64,000 nucleotides of DNA. It comes from Streptomyces hyaluromycini. Its GTDB lineage: Bacteria; Actinomycetota; Actinomycetes; Streptomycetales; Streptomycetaceae. The position numbers and the translations under genes were made by a program. Shown here in pieces: positions 21,315 through 30,221 of this stretch; within the stretch, counting starts at the first letter, position 1; every line of letters begins with the position of its first letter. The DNA lies in the NCBI RefSeq assembly GCF_002217755.1, contig NZ_BCFL01000033.1, positions 1 through 64,000 of the forward strand. The letters are read 5' to 3'. Below the pieces are notes generated by a model that was not told the origin of the DNA, searched no databases, and saw nothing but the letters and a program-made list of their open reading frames with translations.

Positions 21315-21980
21315 ATGGGGAAGCAGGAAAACGCACACATTGTCTGGGACTGGAACGGGACGCTGTTCCACGACAACGACGCGATCATCGGGGCGACGAA
21401 CGCGGCCTCGGCCGAGCTGGGCCTGGCGCCGATAACACTGGAGCAGTACCGGGCGCTGTACTGCGTGCCGGTGCCGAAGTTCTACAAGCGGCTGATGGGG
21501 CGGTTTCCGACGGAGGCCGAGTGGGAGCTCATGGACGAGATCTTCCACCGGTACTACACCGAGCACCGAGGCCGCTGCGGGCTGACCGAGGGGGCGGCCG
21601 AGCTGCTGGTCGGGTGGCGTTCGGCGGGGCGCAGCCAGTCGCTGCTGAGCATGTACGCGCATGACGAACTGGTCCCGCTGGTGCGGGGCTTCGGGATCGA
21701 GCCGCACTTCCTCCGGGTGGAGGGGCGGATCGGGCCGTCGGGGGGCAGCAAGGCCGAGCACATGGTGCGGCACCTGCGGCAGCTGGCGGATGTGGAGCCC
21801 GGGCGGACCGTGGTGATCGGGGACGCGGCGGATGACGCGGTGGCGGCGCGGGCGGTGGGGGCGAAGGCGGTGCTGTACACCGGGGGGTCGCACGGGAGGG
21901 CGAGCCTGGAGGAGGTCGGGGTGCCCGTCGTGGACTCGCTGGCGGAGGCGGTCGAGGAGGCGGAGCGGTTGGTGGCGTGA
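21315..21980 (+). CDS. HAD superfamily hydrolase-like protein
   Basis: 221 residues from the ATG at 21315, chosen because the HAD motif I starts ten residues later and no ribosome site favours an earlier start. Motif I is VWDWNGTLF: the nucleophile Asp is kept, but the second Asp of DxD is Asn. A helical cap is followed by motif II (LLSMYAHDELV region) and motifs III/IV (GGSKAEHM, TVVIGDAADDAVAARAVGAKAVLY). The overall pattern resembles phosphoglycolate phosphatases. The substrate cannot be told. Confidence 0.85.
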   Translation: MGKQENAHIVWDWNGTLFHDNDAIIGATNAASAELGLAPITLEQYRALYCVPVPKFYKRLMGRFPTEAEWELMDEIFHRYYTEHRGRCGLTEGAAELLVGWRSAGRSQSLLSMYAHDELVPLVRGFGIEPHFLRVEGRIGPSGGSKAEHMVRHLRQLADVEPGRTVVIGDAADDAVAARAVGAKAVLYTGGSHGRASLEEVGVPVVDSLAEAVEEAERLVA

Positions 21981-22074
21981 GCCGGTGCCGGTGCCGGTGC
22001 CGGCACCGATGGGCTGGGGCCGGGGGGTGGGGACGCTTACCGGCGCTGGCAGGGTGCCGCTGCGCCCACCCGTG

Positions 22075-22128
22075 CCGCCTGGGGGCACCTCCCAGGCCCT
22101 TAAGGCACTGGGGGAGGCACGCCTGCCC
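22075..22128. repeat. Dispersed intergenic hairpin repeat
   Basis: GCCTGGGGGCACCTCCCAG, then CCCTTAAGG and CACTGGGGGAGGCAC, form an imperfect hairpin (CCTCCCAG against CTGGGGGAGG). Very similar elements recur between Streptomyces genes in my experience. Confidence 0.5.
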
Positions 22129-22174
22129 GCAGCTGAGTAGCTGACACGCCTGCCCGCGGCTGCGTGCGACGCGG

Positions 22175-22245
22175 CTGGGCAGCGCCCCGTAGGGGTGCGG
22201 GGAACTGCGCGACCAGCCCCCACGCACCCGCGTCATCACCACGCG
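22175..22245. repeat. Dispersed Streptomyces intergenic repeat
   Basis: Contains GCGCCCCGTAGGGG, GTGCGGGGAACTGCGCGAC and CAGCCCCCACGCACCCGC. The middle phrase belongs to one of the commonest intergenic repeats in Streptomyces chromosomes. The ends can pair (GCGGGTGCGTGGGG-like). Its function is unknown; it is often found at gene ends. Confidence 0.6.
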
Positions 22246-22379
22246 CCCTCAGCCACCCCCAGCCCATATGTCGGCCAAGCCCGCGCAGCGCCCTGTGCAG
22301 AACGTCAAAGTTCCACCCCCTGTTTTGTACACATACGGCTCATGACGGCCCCCCGGTGGGGAGCGATAGCCTTGGTGGC

Positions 22380-22760
22380 GTGATCAGCGCGATAGTTCGC
22401 GGGGGCATCGATGCCCCCGCCCTGCGCCCGGTGAGCACGGAGCACCTCCGTGACCGGGCGGCGGTCGCTGGTCTTCCCGGGCGGAGGGCGCCGCAGGCGG
22501 CCCTGGCAGGGACGCTGCCGAGAGCAGCGTCACACCTGCCGAGCAGCTCAAATATGGCTCAATACCCTCCGCTCATCTTCCCTTGCGGCATAGCGTCTGA
22601 GCAGACCGGAGACCCCGGCCGTGGCGTCGAGCCGCAGGGGGAAGAGCCCGTACTTCCTTCTACGTCACGCAATGGCGCGCGACAGGAGCCAGAGGACAAT
22701 GCAGACCAAGCTGGACGAAGCCAAGGCCGAGCTGCTCGATCGGGCCGCCCGGGTAGCTGA
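22380..22760 (+). CDS. Possible leaderless short ORF before gdhB (doubtful)
   Basis: A 126-codon frame from GTG at 22380, placed 7 bases after a -10-like TAGCCT, as in leaderless Streptomyces genes. The first 45 codons (ISAIVRGGIDAPALRPV...) show coding-like third-position G/C; the later part does not, and the frame overlaps the gdhB start by 62 bases. It could be a leader peptide or chance. No family recognised. Confidence 0.2.
   Translation: MISAIVRGGIDAPALRPVSTEHLRDRAAVAGLPGRRAPQAALAGTLPRAASHLPSSSNMAQYPPLIFPCGIASEQTGDPGRGVEPQGEEPVLPSTSRNGARQEPEDNADQAGRSQGRAARSGRPGS
22399..22420. promoter_or_regulatory. Perfect 22-bp palindrome upstream of gdhB
   Basis: GCGGGGGCATC followed by its exact reverse complement. 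No loop, so it fits a dimeric-regulator operator better than an RNA hairpin. Confidence 0.45.
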
Positions 22761-25700
22761 GAACAGCCCGGCCGGGGGGCACCTACCGACTGGGACGACG
22801 GGAGAGGCGGACCAGGAGTCCGTCTTCGCGTTCCTCCAGCGCTACTACCTGCACACCGCGCCGGAGGACCTCGCCGACCGCGACCCGGTCGACGTCTTCG
22901 GCGCCGCCGTCTCGCACTACCGTCTCGCCGAGACCCGCCCGCAGGGCACCGCGAACGTCCGGGTCCACACCCCGACCGTCGAGGAGAACGGGTGGACCTG
23001 CACCCACACGGTGGTGGAGGTCGTCACCGACGACATGCCCTTCCTCGTGGACTCGGTCACCAACGAGCTGACCCGGCAGGGGCGCGGGATCCACGTCGTC
23101 ATCCACCCCCAGATCGCCGTCCGCCGCGACCTCACCGGCAAGCTGATCGAGGTGCTGCCCACCCCGCCGTCCGACGACGAGGAACTGCCGCACGACACGC
23201 ACGTCGAGTCCTGGATCCACGTCGAGATCGACCGCGAGACCGACCGCTCCGACCTCAAGCAGATCACCGCCGACCTGCTGCGCGTCCTCTCCGACGTCCG
23301 CGAGGCCGTCGAGGACTGGGAGAAGATGCGGGAGGCGGCCGTCCGCGTCGCCGAGAACCTCGGCGAGGAGCCGGTCCCCGCCGACCTGCCGCGCCCCGAG
23401 GTCGAGGAGGCCCGCGAGCTGCTGCGCTGGCTGGCCGCCGACCACTTCACCTTCCTCGGCTTCCGCGAGTACCAGCTGCGCGAGGACGACTCGCTGGCCG
23501 CCGTGCCCGGCACCGGCCTCGGCATCCTGCGCTCCGATCCGCAGCACGCCGGCGAGGAGGGCCACCCGGTCAGCCCGTCCTTCGAGCGGCTCCCCGCCGA
23601 CGCGCGCGCCAAGGCCCGTGAGCACAAGCTCCTCGTCCTGACCAAGGCGAACAGCCGGGCGACCGTGCACCGGCCGTCGTACCTGGACTACATCGGCGTC
23701 AAGAAGTTCGACGCGGCCGGCAACGTGGTGGGTGAGCGGCGCTTCCTGGGCCTGTTCTCGTCCGCCGCCTACACCGAGTCGGTGCGCCGGGTGCCGGTCA
23801 TCCGCCGCAAGGTCGACGCGGTGCTGGAGCGCGCGGGCTTCTCGCCCAACAGCCACGACGGCCGTGACCTGATGCAGATCATGGAGACGTACCCGCGCGA
23901 CGAGCTGTTCCAGACCCCGGTCCCGGAGCTGGAGTCGATCGTCACGAGCGTGCTCTACCTCCAGGAGCGCCGCCGGCTGCGGCTGTACCTGCGCCAGGAC
24001 GAGTACGGCCGCTACTACTCGGCCCTCGTCTACCTCCCGCGCGACCGTTACACCACCGGTGTCCGGCTGCGGATCATCGACATCCTGAAGGAGGAGCTCG
24101 GCGGCACCAGCGTCGACTTCACGGCCTGGAACACCGAGTCGATCCTCTCCCGGCTGCACTTCGTGGTCCGCGTCCCGCAGGGCACCGAGCTGCCCGAGCT
24201 GTCCGACGCCGACAAGGACCGCATCGAGGCCCGCCTGGTCGAGGCGGCCCGCTCCTGGGCCGACGGCTTCGCCGAGGCGCTCAACGCCGAGTGCGGCGAG
24301 GAGCGCGCGGCCGAGCTGCTGCGCCGCTACACGAACTCCTTCCCCGAGGGCTACAAGGCCGACCACACCCCGCGCGCGGCGGTCGCCGACCTGGTCCACC
24401 TGGAGCGGCTCACCGAGGAGGCGGGCAACGACTTCGCGCTCAGCCTCTACGAGCCGGTCGGCGCCGCCCCGGGCGAGCGCCGGTTCAAGATCTACCGCAA
24501 GGGCGCGGCGATCTCCCTGTCGGCGGTGCTGCCGGTCCTGAACCGGCTGGGCGTCGAGGTGATCGACGAGCGGCCGTACGAACTGCGCTGCGCGGACCGG
24601 ACGACCGCGTGGATCTACGACTTCGGGCTGCGGATGCCGAAGGTGTCCGGCGGCGGCAACGGCGACTACCTGGGCGACGACGGCCGTGAGCGGTTCCAGG
24701 ACGCGTTCGCCGCGACCTGGACCGGCCTGGCGGAGAACGACGGCTTCAACGCGCTGGTGCTGAGCGCCGGGCTGAGCTGGCGGCAGGCGATGGTGCTGCG
24801 GGCGTACGCCAAGTACCTGCGGCAGGCCGCGTCCACGTTCTCCCAGGACTACATGGAGACGACGCTCCGCAACAACGTCCACACCACCCGGCTGCTCGTC
24901 TCCCTGTTCGAGGCGCGGATGTCGCCGGACCGGCAGAAGGCCGGCCTGGAGATCACCGACGCCCTGCTGGAGGAGCTGGACGCGGCGCTGGACCAGGTGG
25001 CGAGCCTCGACGAGGACCGCATCCTGCGCTCCTTCCTGACCGTCATCAAGGCGACGCTGCGCACCAACTTCTTCCAGGAGACGGTCGACGGCGCACCGCA
25101 CGCGTACGTCTCCATGAAGTTCGACCCGCAGGCCATCCCGGACCTCCCGGCGCCCCGCCCGGCGTTCGAGATCTGGGTGTACTCGCCGCGCGTCGAGGGT
25201 GTGCACCTGCGCTTCGGCAAGGTCGCGCGCGGCGGTCTGCGCTGGTCCGACCGGCGTGAGGACTTCCGCACCGAGATCCTCGGCCTGGTCAAGGCGCAGA
25301 TGGTGAAGAACACCGTCATCGTGCCGGTCGGCGCCAAGGGCGGCTTCGTCGCCAAGCAGCTGCCCGACCCGGGCGTGGACCGGGACGCGTGGCTGGCCGA
25401 GGGCATCGCCAGCTACAAGACGTTCATCTCGGCGCTGCTCGACATCACCGACAACATGGTGGCCGGCGAGGTCGTGCCCCCGCAGGACGTGGTCCGGCAC
25501 GACGAGGACGACACCTACCTGGTGGTCGCGGCCGACAAGGGCACGGCGACGTTCTCCGACATCGCCAACGAGGTCGCCGGCAGCTACAACTTCTGGCTCG
25601 GCGACGCCTTCGCCTCCGGCGGCAGCGCGGGCTACGACCACAAGGGCATGGGCATCACCGCGCGCGGCGCCTGGGAGTCCGTGAAGCGGCACTTCCGGGA

Positions 25701-27639
25701 GCTGGGCACCGACACCCAGAGCGAGGAATTCACGGTCGTCGGCATCGGTGACATGTCCGGTGACGTGTTCGGCAACGGCATGCTGCTCAGCGAGCAGATC
25801 CGCCTGGTCGCCGCCTTCGACCACCGGCACATCTTCATCGACCCGAACCCGGACGCGGCCACCTCCTACGCCGAGCGCCGCCGCCTGTTCGACCTGCCCC
25901 GCTCCAGCTGGGGCGACTACGACACCGACCTGCTCTCGCAGGGCGGCGGGATCTTCCCGCGCAGCGCCAAGGCCATCCCGGTCAACGGCCACATCCGCGA
26001 GGCCCTCGGCATCGAGGAGAAGGTCGCCAAGCTGACCCCGGCCGAGTTGATGAAGGCGATCCTGGCGGCGCCGGTCGACCTGCTGTGGAACGGCGGCATC
26101 GGCACCTACGTCAAGGCGTCGACCGAGTCCAACGCGGACGTCGGCGACAAGGCCAACGACGCCATCCGCGTCGACGGCGCCGACCTGCGCGTCAAGGTCG
26201 TCGGCGAGGGCGGCAACCTGGGCCTGACCCAGCTCGGCCGGATCGAGTTCGCCCGCCAGGGCGGCAAGATCAACACCGATGCCATCGACAACAGCGCCGG
26301 CGTGGACACCTCCGACCACGAGGTGAACATCAAGATCCTGCTCAACGGCGTGGTCGCGGACGGCGACATGACGGTCAAGCAGCGCAACAAGCTGCTCGCC
26401 GAGATGACCGACGAGGTCGGCGCCCTGGTGCTGCGCAACAACTACGCGCAGAACGTGGCGATCGCCAACGCGCTCGCCCAGTCCGGGGACATGCTCCACG
26501 CCCAGCAGCGGTTCATCCGCCACCTGGTCAGGGAAGGCCACCTCGACCGGGCCCTTGAGTTCCTGCCCACCGACCGCCAGATCCGCGAGCGCATCGGCAC
26601 CGGCCAGGGCCTGACCGGCCCGGAGACGGCCGTCCTGATGGCGTACACGAAGATCACGGTCGCCGACGAGCTGCTGGCGACCTCGCTGCCGGACGACCCG
26701 TATCTGAGCAGTCTGCTGCACGCGTACTTCCCGACGGCCCTGCGCGAGCGGTTCGCCGCCGCGCTCGCCACCCACCCGCTGCGCCGTGAGATCACCACCA
26801 CGGTCCTGGTCAACGACACGGTCAACACCGGTGGTACGACCTACCTGCACCGGCTGCGCGAGGAGACCGGGGCCTCCCTGGAGGAGATCGTCCGGGCGCA
26901 GACCGCGGCCCGCGCGATCTTCCGCTCGGCCGCGGTGTGGGACGCGGTCGAGGAACTGGACAACAAGGTCGACGCGGCCGTCCAGACCCGGATCCGGCTG
27001 CACTCCCGCCGTCTGGTGGAGCGCGGCACCCGCTGGCTGCTCAACAACCGGCCGCAGCCGCTCCAGCTCCTGGAGACCGTCGACTTCTTCGCCGAGCGCG
27101 TCGAGCAGGTCTGGCAGCAGCTGCCGAAGCTGCTGCGCGGCGCGGACCTGGAGTGGTACCAGCACGTGCACGACGAGCTGTCCGGCGCCGGTGTGCCCGA
27201 CGAGGTCGCCACCCGTGTGGCGGGCTTCTCCTCCGCCTTCCCGGCGCTGGACATCGTCTCGGTGGCCGACCGCACGGGCAAGGAGCCGCTGGACGTCGCC
27301 GAGGTCTACTACGACCTCGCCGACCGGCTCGGCGTCACCCAGCTGATGGACCGCATCATCGAGCTCCCGCGCGCCGACCGCTGGCAGTCGATGGCCCGCG
27401 CCTCCATCCGCGAGGACCTGTACGCGGCCCACGCGATGCTCACCGCCGACGTGCTCGCCGCGGGCAACGGCACCTCGACGCCCGAGCAGCGCTACCAGGC
27501 CTGGGAGCAGAAGAACACCGCGATCCTGGGCCGGGCCCGGACCACTCTGGAGGAGATCCGCAGCTCGGACTCCTTCGACCTGGCCAACCTCTCGGTGGCC
27601 ATGCGGACGATGCGGACGCTGCTGCGCACGCACTCGTAG
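22699..27639 (+). CDS. gdhB: NAD-specific glutamate dehydrogenase, large (180 kDa) type
   Basis: 1646 residues, the size of the L_180 class first described in Streptomyces clavuligerus. It oxidises glutamate to 2-oxoglutarate and ammonia with NAD. The ATG has AGAGGA just upstream. The N-terminal 700 residues carry ACT-like regulatory repeats (DDMPFLVDSVTNELTRQG). The catalytic domain is about 700-1250: KVARGGLRWSDRREDF, the lysine motif VPVGAKGGFV, and the Rossmann part VVGIGDMSGDVFGNGML. The helical C-terminus follows. A strong hairpin ends it. It is probably catabolic, used during growth on amino acids. Confidence 0.96.
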   Translation: MQTKLDEAKAELLDRAARVAENSPAGGHLPTGTTGEADQESVFAFLQRYYLHTAPEDLADRDPVDVFGAAVSHYRLAETRPQGTANVRVHTPTVEENGWTCTHTVVEVVTDDMPFLVDSVTNELTRQGRGIHVVIHPQIAVRRDLTGKLIEVLPTPPSDDEELPHDTHVESWIHVEIDRETDRSDLKQITADLLRVLSDVREAVEDWEKMREAAVRVAENLGEEPVPADLPRPEVEEARELLRWLAADHFTFLGFREYQLREDDSLAAVPGTGLGILRSDPQHAGEEGHPVSPSFERLPADARAKAREHKLLVLTKANSRATVHRPSYLDYIGVKKFDAAGNVVGERRFLGLFSSAAYTESVRRVPVIRRKVDAVLERAGFSPNSHDGRDLMQIMETYPRDELFQTPVPELESIVTSVLYLQERRRLRLYLRQDEYGRYYSALVYLPRDRYTTGVRLRIIDILKEELGGTSVDFTAWNTESILSRLHFVVRVPQGTELPELSDADKDRIEARLVEAARSWADGFAEALNAECGEERAAELLRRYTNSFPEGYKADHTPRAAVADLVHLERLTEEAGNDFALSLYEPVGAAPGERRFKIYRKGAAISLSAVLPVLNRLGVEVIDERPYELRCADRTTAWIYDFGLRMPKVSGGGNGDYLGDDGRERFQDAFAATWTGLAENDGFNALVLSAGLSWRQAMVLRAYAKYLRQAASTFSQDYMETTLRNNVHTTRLLVSLFEARMSPDRQKAGLEITDALLEELDAALDQVASLDEDRILRSFLTVIKATLRTNFFQETVDGAPHAYVSMKFDPQAIPDLPAPRPAFEIWVYSPRVEGVHLRFGKVARGGLRWSDRREDFRTEILGLVKAQMVKNTVIVPVGAKGGFVAKQLPDPGVDRDAWLAEGIASYKTFISALLDITDNMVAGEVVPPQDVVRHDEDDTYLVVAADKGTATFSDIANEVAGSYNFWLGDAFASGGSAGYDHKGMGITARGAWESVKRHFRELGTDTQSEEFTVVGIGDMSGDVFGNGMLLSEQIRLVAAFDHRHIFIDPNPDAATSYAERRRLFDLPRSSWGDYDTDLLSQGGGIFPRSAKAIPVNGHIREALGIEEKVAKLTPAELMKAILAAPVDLLWNGGIGTYVKASTESNADVGDKANDAIRVDGADLRVKVVGEGGNLGLTQLGRIEFARQGGKINTDAIDNSAGVDTSDHEVNIKILLNGVVADGDMTVKQRNKLLAEMTDEVGALVLRNNYAQNVAIANALAQSGDMLHAQQRFIRHLVREGHLDRALEFLPTDRQIRERIGTGQGLTGPETAVLMAYTKITVADELLATSLPDDPYLSSLLHAYFPTALRERFAAALATHPLRREITTTVLVNDTVNTGGTTYLHRLREETGASLEEIVRAQTAARAIFRSAAVWDAVEELDNKVDAAVQTRIRLHSRRLVERGTRWLLNNRPQPLQLLETVDFFAERVEQVWQQLPKLLRGADLEWYQHVHDELSGAGVPDEVATRVAGFSSAFPALDIVSVADRTGKEPLDVAEVYYDLADRLGVTQLMDRIIELPRADRWQSMARASIREDLYAAHAMLTADVLAAGNGTSTPEQRYQAWEQKNTAILGRARTTLEEIRSSDSFDLANLSVAMRTMRTLLRTHS

Positions 27640-27674
27640 CCGAACGAGTGGCCGTACAAAGTAGTAGTACGACA

Positions 27675-27716
27675 TGAAAGGCGCCCCGGGCCGGTGACGG
27701 TCCGGGGCGCCTTTCA
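27675..27716 (+). terminator. Terminator after gdhB
   Basis: Perfect 15-bp stem TGAAAGGCGCCCCGG / CCGGGGCGCCTTTCA with a 12-base loop. Confidence 0.9.
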
Positions 27717-27761
27717 TTCCTGTTCTTTCCTGCCGGTGCTTGTTCTTGCCGATATCCAGGG

Positions 27762-27790
27762 AGAAACGGACGGGGAATTTACCGTTTCCT
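27762..27790. promoter_or_regulatory. Inverted repeat before the GtrA gene
   Basis: GAAACGG and CCGTTTC separated by 12 bases, 35 bases ahead of the start codon. ACCGTTTC also occurs in the operator-like repeats at 30270 and 30448. A TATGGT -10 box lies 7 bases before the ATG at 27824, so the gene may be leaderless. Confidence 0.4.
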
Positions 27791-27823
27791 GCTAATCGAG
27801 AAGTCTCGGATATGGTCTGCCGC

Positions 27824-28267
27824 ATGACAGTGCAACTTACGGTCGGGCGGCCGGTCCCGCGGGTCGTCCTCGAAGTCGTGAAATTCGGGGTCGTCGGCGG
27901 CAGCGGTGTCCTCGTCAATTTCCTGGTCTTCAACCTGCTGCTGCACGGCCTGCGTTGGCCGGCCATGACCGCGACGGTGGCGGCCAGCTGCATGGCGATG
28001 GCGACCAATTACGTGGGCTTCCGGTTTTTCGCCTATCGGGACCGGGCCTCGCGCACACGACAGCAGATCGCACTTTTCTTCGTGTTCAGCGGAGTGGGTG
28101 TCGTGCTGGAAAGCGGTCTGTTCTATGCCGGCTATCACGGCCTCGGTCTCGCCGGGCCGCTGGAATCCAACATCGTGAAGGCGCTGTCGATCGTGCTCGC
28201 CTCCGCCTTCCGCTTCCTCGTCTACCGGACATGGGTGTTCCAGACGGACACGAGCCGCGCCGTATAG
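27824..28267 (+). CDS. GtrA family membrane protein
   Basis: 147 residues and four membrane helices (about 20-40, 48-70, 85-107, 112-135). It has the family start VLEVVKFGVVGGSGVLVNFLVFNLLL and the end FRFLVYRTWVF. GtrA proteins are thought to help move undecaprenyl-phosphate-linked sugars across the membrane or to assist polysaccharide assembly; the mechanism is unsettled. It lies at the edge of the wall-polymer region and converges with the ABC exporter ATPase. The base composition is slightly lower in G/C than its neighbours. The last codons form one arm of a terminator hairpin. Confidence 0.85.
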   Translation: MTVQLTVGRPVPRVVLEVVKFGVVGGSGVLVNFLVFNLLLHGLRWPAMTATVAASCMAMATNYVGFRFFAYRDRASRTRQQIALFFVFSGVGVVLESGLFYAGYHGLGLAGPLESNIVKALSIVLASAFRFLVYRTWVFQTDTSRAV

Positions 28268-28284
28268 CAACGGCGCGGCTCGTG
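28249..28284. terminator. Bidirectional terminator across the GtrA stop codon
   Basis: Perfect 15-bp stem (CACGAGCCGCGCCGT / ACGGCGCGGCTCGTG); the TAG stop sits in the 6-base loop. It separates the convergent GtrA and ABC ATPase genes. Confidence 0.8.
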
Positions 28285-28318
28285 GTCGCAGGTCTGCTTC
28301 AGGAAGGTTCGGGAAGCT

Positions 28319-29212
28319 TCAGGAAGGCTGGGCGACCTTCGGCTTCGGCTTCGGCTTGGCCTTCGTCTTGTCGGACTTGTCGCCGGTGAAGGCCTCGTAC
28401 TCCGCGAGGACGTCCTCGGTCGGCCCGTCCATGCGCAGCACACCGCGCTCCAGCCACAGCACCCGCTCGCAGGTGTCGCGGATGGACTTGTTGTTGTGGC
28501 TGACCAGGAACACCGTGCCCGCGTGCTGGCGCAGCTCGCGGATGCGCTCCTCGGACCGCATGCGGAATGACGCGTCACCGGTGGCCAGGGCCTCGTCGAT
28601 GAGCAGGACGTCGTGGTCCTTGGCGGCGGCGATGGAGAACCGCAGCCGGGCGCCCATGCCGGAGGAGTAGGTGCGCATCGGGAGGGTGATGAAGTCGCCC
28701 TTCTCGTTGATGCCGGAGAAGTCGACGATGTCCTGGTAGCGCTCCTTGATCTCCTCGCGGGACATGCCCATGGCGAGGCCACCGAGGTAGACGTTCTTCT
28801 CGCCGGTCAGGTCGCCCATCAGGGCCGCGTTGACGCCGAGGAGGGAGGGCTGGCCGTCGGTGTAGATGGCGCCGTTCTCCACGGGCAGCAGGCCGGCGAC
28901 CGCCTTGAGGAGGGTGGACTTGCCGGAGCCGTTGGTGCCGATCAGGCCGATGGCCTCGCCCTTGTAGGCGACGAAGGAGACGTTCTTGACGGCGTGCACC
29001 GTGCGGGTGCCCGCCGCCTTCTCGGCGTTCTTGCGGCGCAGCATGCGGTTGAGGGCGGCGGTGGCGGAGCCGCGGCCGGCGCCGGTGCCGTTGACCCGGT
29101 AGACGATGTCGACGCGGTCGCAGACGACGGTGGGGATGTCGCTCACGGTGCGGGGCTCACGCTCGGTGGGTGTCTCGTTCATGCTGGGGGTGTCGCTCAC
29201 GTTCTCAGCCAC
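28319..29212 (-). CDS. ABC exporter ATP-binding protein, TagH/Wzt type
   Basis: 297 residues. Walker A GTNGSGKST, signature motif YSSGMGARL (the variant LSGGQ of polysaccharide exporters), Walker B DVLLIDEALATGDASF, and the H-loop VSHN. The Lys-Pro repeat tail (KPKPKPK) replaces the carbohydrate-binding domain of O-antigen Wzt, so it is closer to the teichoic-acid exporter TagH. It powers export of a lipid-linked wall polymer with the permease, whose stop overlaps its start by 8 bases. The substrate is inferred from the TagF-like genes nearby. Confidence 0.92.
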   Translation of the reverse strand: MAENVSDTPSMNETPTEREPRTVSDIPTVVCDRVDIVYRVNGTGAGRGSATAALNRMLRRKNAEKAAGTRTVHAVKNVSFVAYKGEAIGLIGTNGSGKSTLLKAVAGLLPVENGAIYTDGQPSLLGVNAALMGDLTGEKNVYLGGLAMGMSREEIKERYQDIVDFSGINEKGDFITLPMRTYSSGMGARLRFSIAAAKDHDVLLIDEALATGDASFRMRSEERIRELRQHAGTVFLVSHNNKSIRDTCERVLWLERGVLRMDGPTEDVLAEYEAFTGDKSDKTKAKPKPKPKVAQPS

Positions 29213-30212
29213 GGCCGTACGTCTCCTCAGCCTTCCAGAAGTAGATGAAGCCGCCGACGCCGACGACCAGGGCCCAGCCGGTCGCGACGATCCACACGTG
29301 CGGCGGCAGCTGGCTGCCGTGGAAGCTGTCGATCAGGGCGTAGCGCATCAGGTCGATGTAGACGGCGGCCGGGTTGTCCTTGAGTACCGGCGCCACCCAG
29401 TCCGGCAGCCCCTTGTGCTTACCGGTCAGCTTGTCGATGCTCCACATGACGCCGGAGATGTACATCCAGGTGCGCAGCACGAACGGCATCAGCTGGGAGA
29501 TGTCCGGGGTCTTGGCGCCCCAGCGGGCCATGATCAGCGACATGCCGGTGTTGAACATGAACTGCAGGATCAGCACCGGGATCGCCAGCAGCCAGGAGGC
29601 GGCCACCGGCACGCCGAAGCAGAGCAGGATGACGGCCAGGGCGGCCATCGAGAAGAGCAGCTGCTGCAGCTGCTGGAGACAGAAGGAGATGGGCAGCGCG
29701 GCCCGCGGGAAGTGCAGGGCGCGGACGAGACCGAGGTTGCCGGCGATCGCGCGGGTGCCGGTCATGATCGAGCTCGACGTGAACGTCCAGATGAACACGC
29801 CCGTGACCAGGAACGGGATGTAGTCCGGCACGTTCCTCTTGGTGTCCAACAGAACACCGAAGATGAAGTAGTACACCGTGGCGTTCAGCAGCGGGGTCAT
29901 GATCTGCCAGACCTGGCCGAGCTTCGCCTGGGCGTACTGGGCGGTGAGCTTGGCGGTGGCGAACGCGGTGATGAAGTGCCGCCGCGCCCACAGCTGGCCG
30001 ACGTACGCCGGCAGGGAGGGGCGGGCGCCGCTGACCGAGAGACCGTGCCGGGCGGCGAGCGCCGCGAGGTCGTCCTCGGCCGTGACCGGGGCCGGGGGCG
30101 GTGTGTGGAGAACCTGGGTCACATCCGCTGCTTTCACTCGGGGGGTGGGGGTGCTGCGGCGTCCGGCTGGGGCCGGGCCCGTCACCCGAAGTTTGCTTAC
30201 GCTTCTCTTCAC
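29205..30212 (-). CDS. ABC exporter permease, TagG/Wzm type
   Basis: Up to 335 residues with six membrane helices in the ABC2 fold (LWARRHFITAFATAKLTAQYAQAKLGQVWQ, NATVYYFIFGVLL, and so on). The reading frame opens at GTG 30212, but the first codons (AGA, AAA, CTT) are rare types unlike the rest, and GTG at 30131 or 30122 may be the true start. The partner is the ATPase just downstream. Such pairs move completed teichoic acid or similar polymers to the outer face. It is divergent from a TetR gene across a repeat array. Confidence 0.9.
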   Translation of the reverse strand: MKRSVSKLRVTGPAPAGRRSTPTPRVKAADVTQVLHTPPPAPVTAEDDLAALAARHGLSVSGARPSLPAYVGQLWARRHFITAFATAKLTAQYAQAKLGQVWQIMTPLLNATVYYFIFGVLLDTKRNVPDYIPFLVTGVFIWTFTSSSIMTGTRAIAGNLGLVRALHFPRAALPISFCLQQLQQLLFSMAALAVILLCFGVPVAASWLLAIPVLILQFMFNTGMSLIMARWGAKTPDISQLMPFVLRTWMYISGVMWSIDKLTGKHKGLPDWVAPVLKDNPAAVYIDLMRYALIDSFHGSQLPPHVWIVATGWALVVGVGGFIYFWKAEETYGRG

Positions 30213-30221
30213 GTTTTCTTA

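Larger units (their letters stand above)
21981..22698. other. Repeat-rich gdhB upstream region
   Basis: A 718-base gap. From left to right: a GGTGCC-type GC run, two dispersed Streptomyces-type repeats (about 22075-22125 and 22175-22245), a possible leaderless short ORF beginning at 22380, a perfect 22-bp palindrome at 22399-22420, and AT-richer sequence (22545-22610) that probably carries the gdhB promoter. Confidence 0.5.

Noticed and set aside
22783..28008. Open frame of 1741 codons on the minus strand across gdhB
   Set aside because: High-GC codon bias of gdhB leaves the opposite strand free of stops; the peptide is Val/Gly/Arg/Leu-rich with no family, and gdhB itself is certain.
28319..30212. 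Multidrug ABC transporter
   Set aside because: Signature and permease sequences match the TagGH/Wzm-Wzt polymer exporters, and wall-polymer genes are close.
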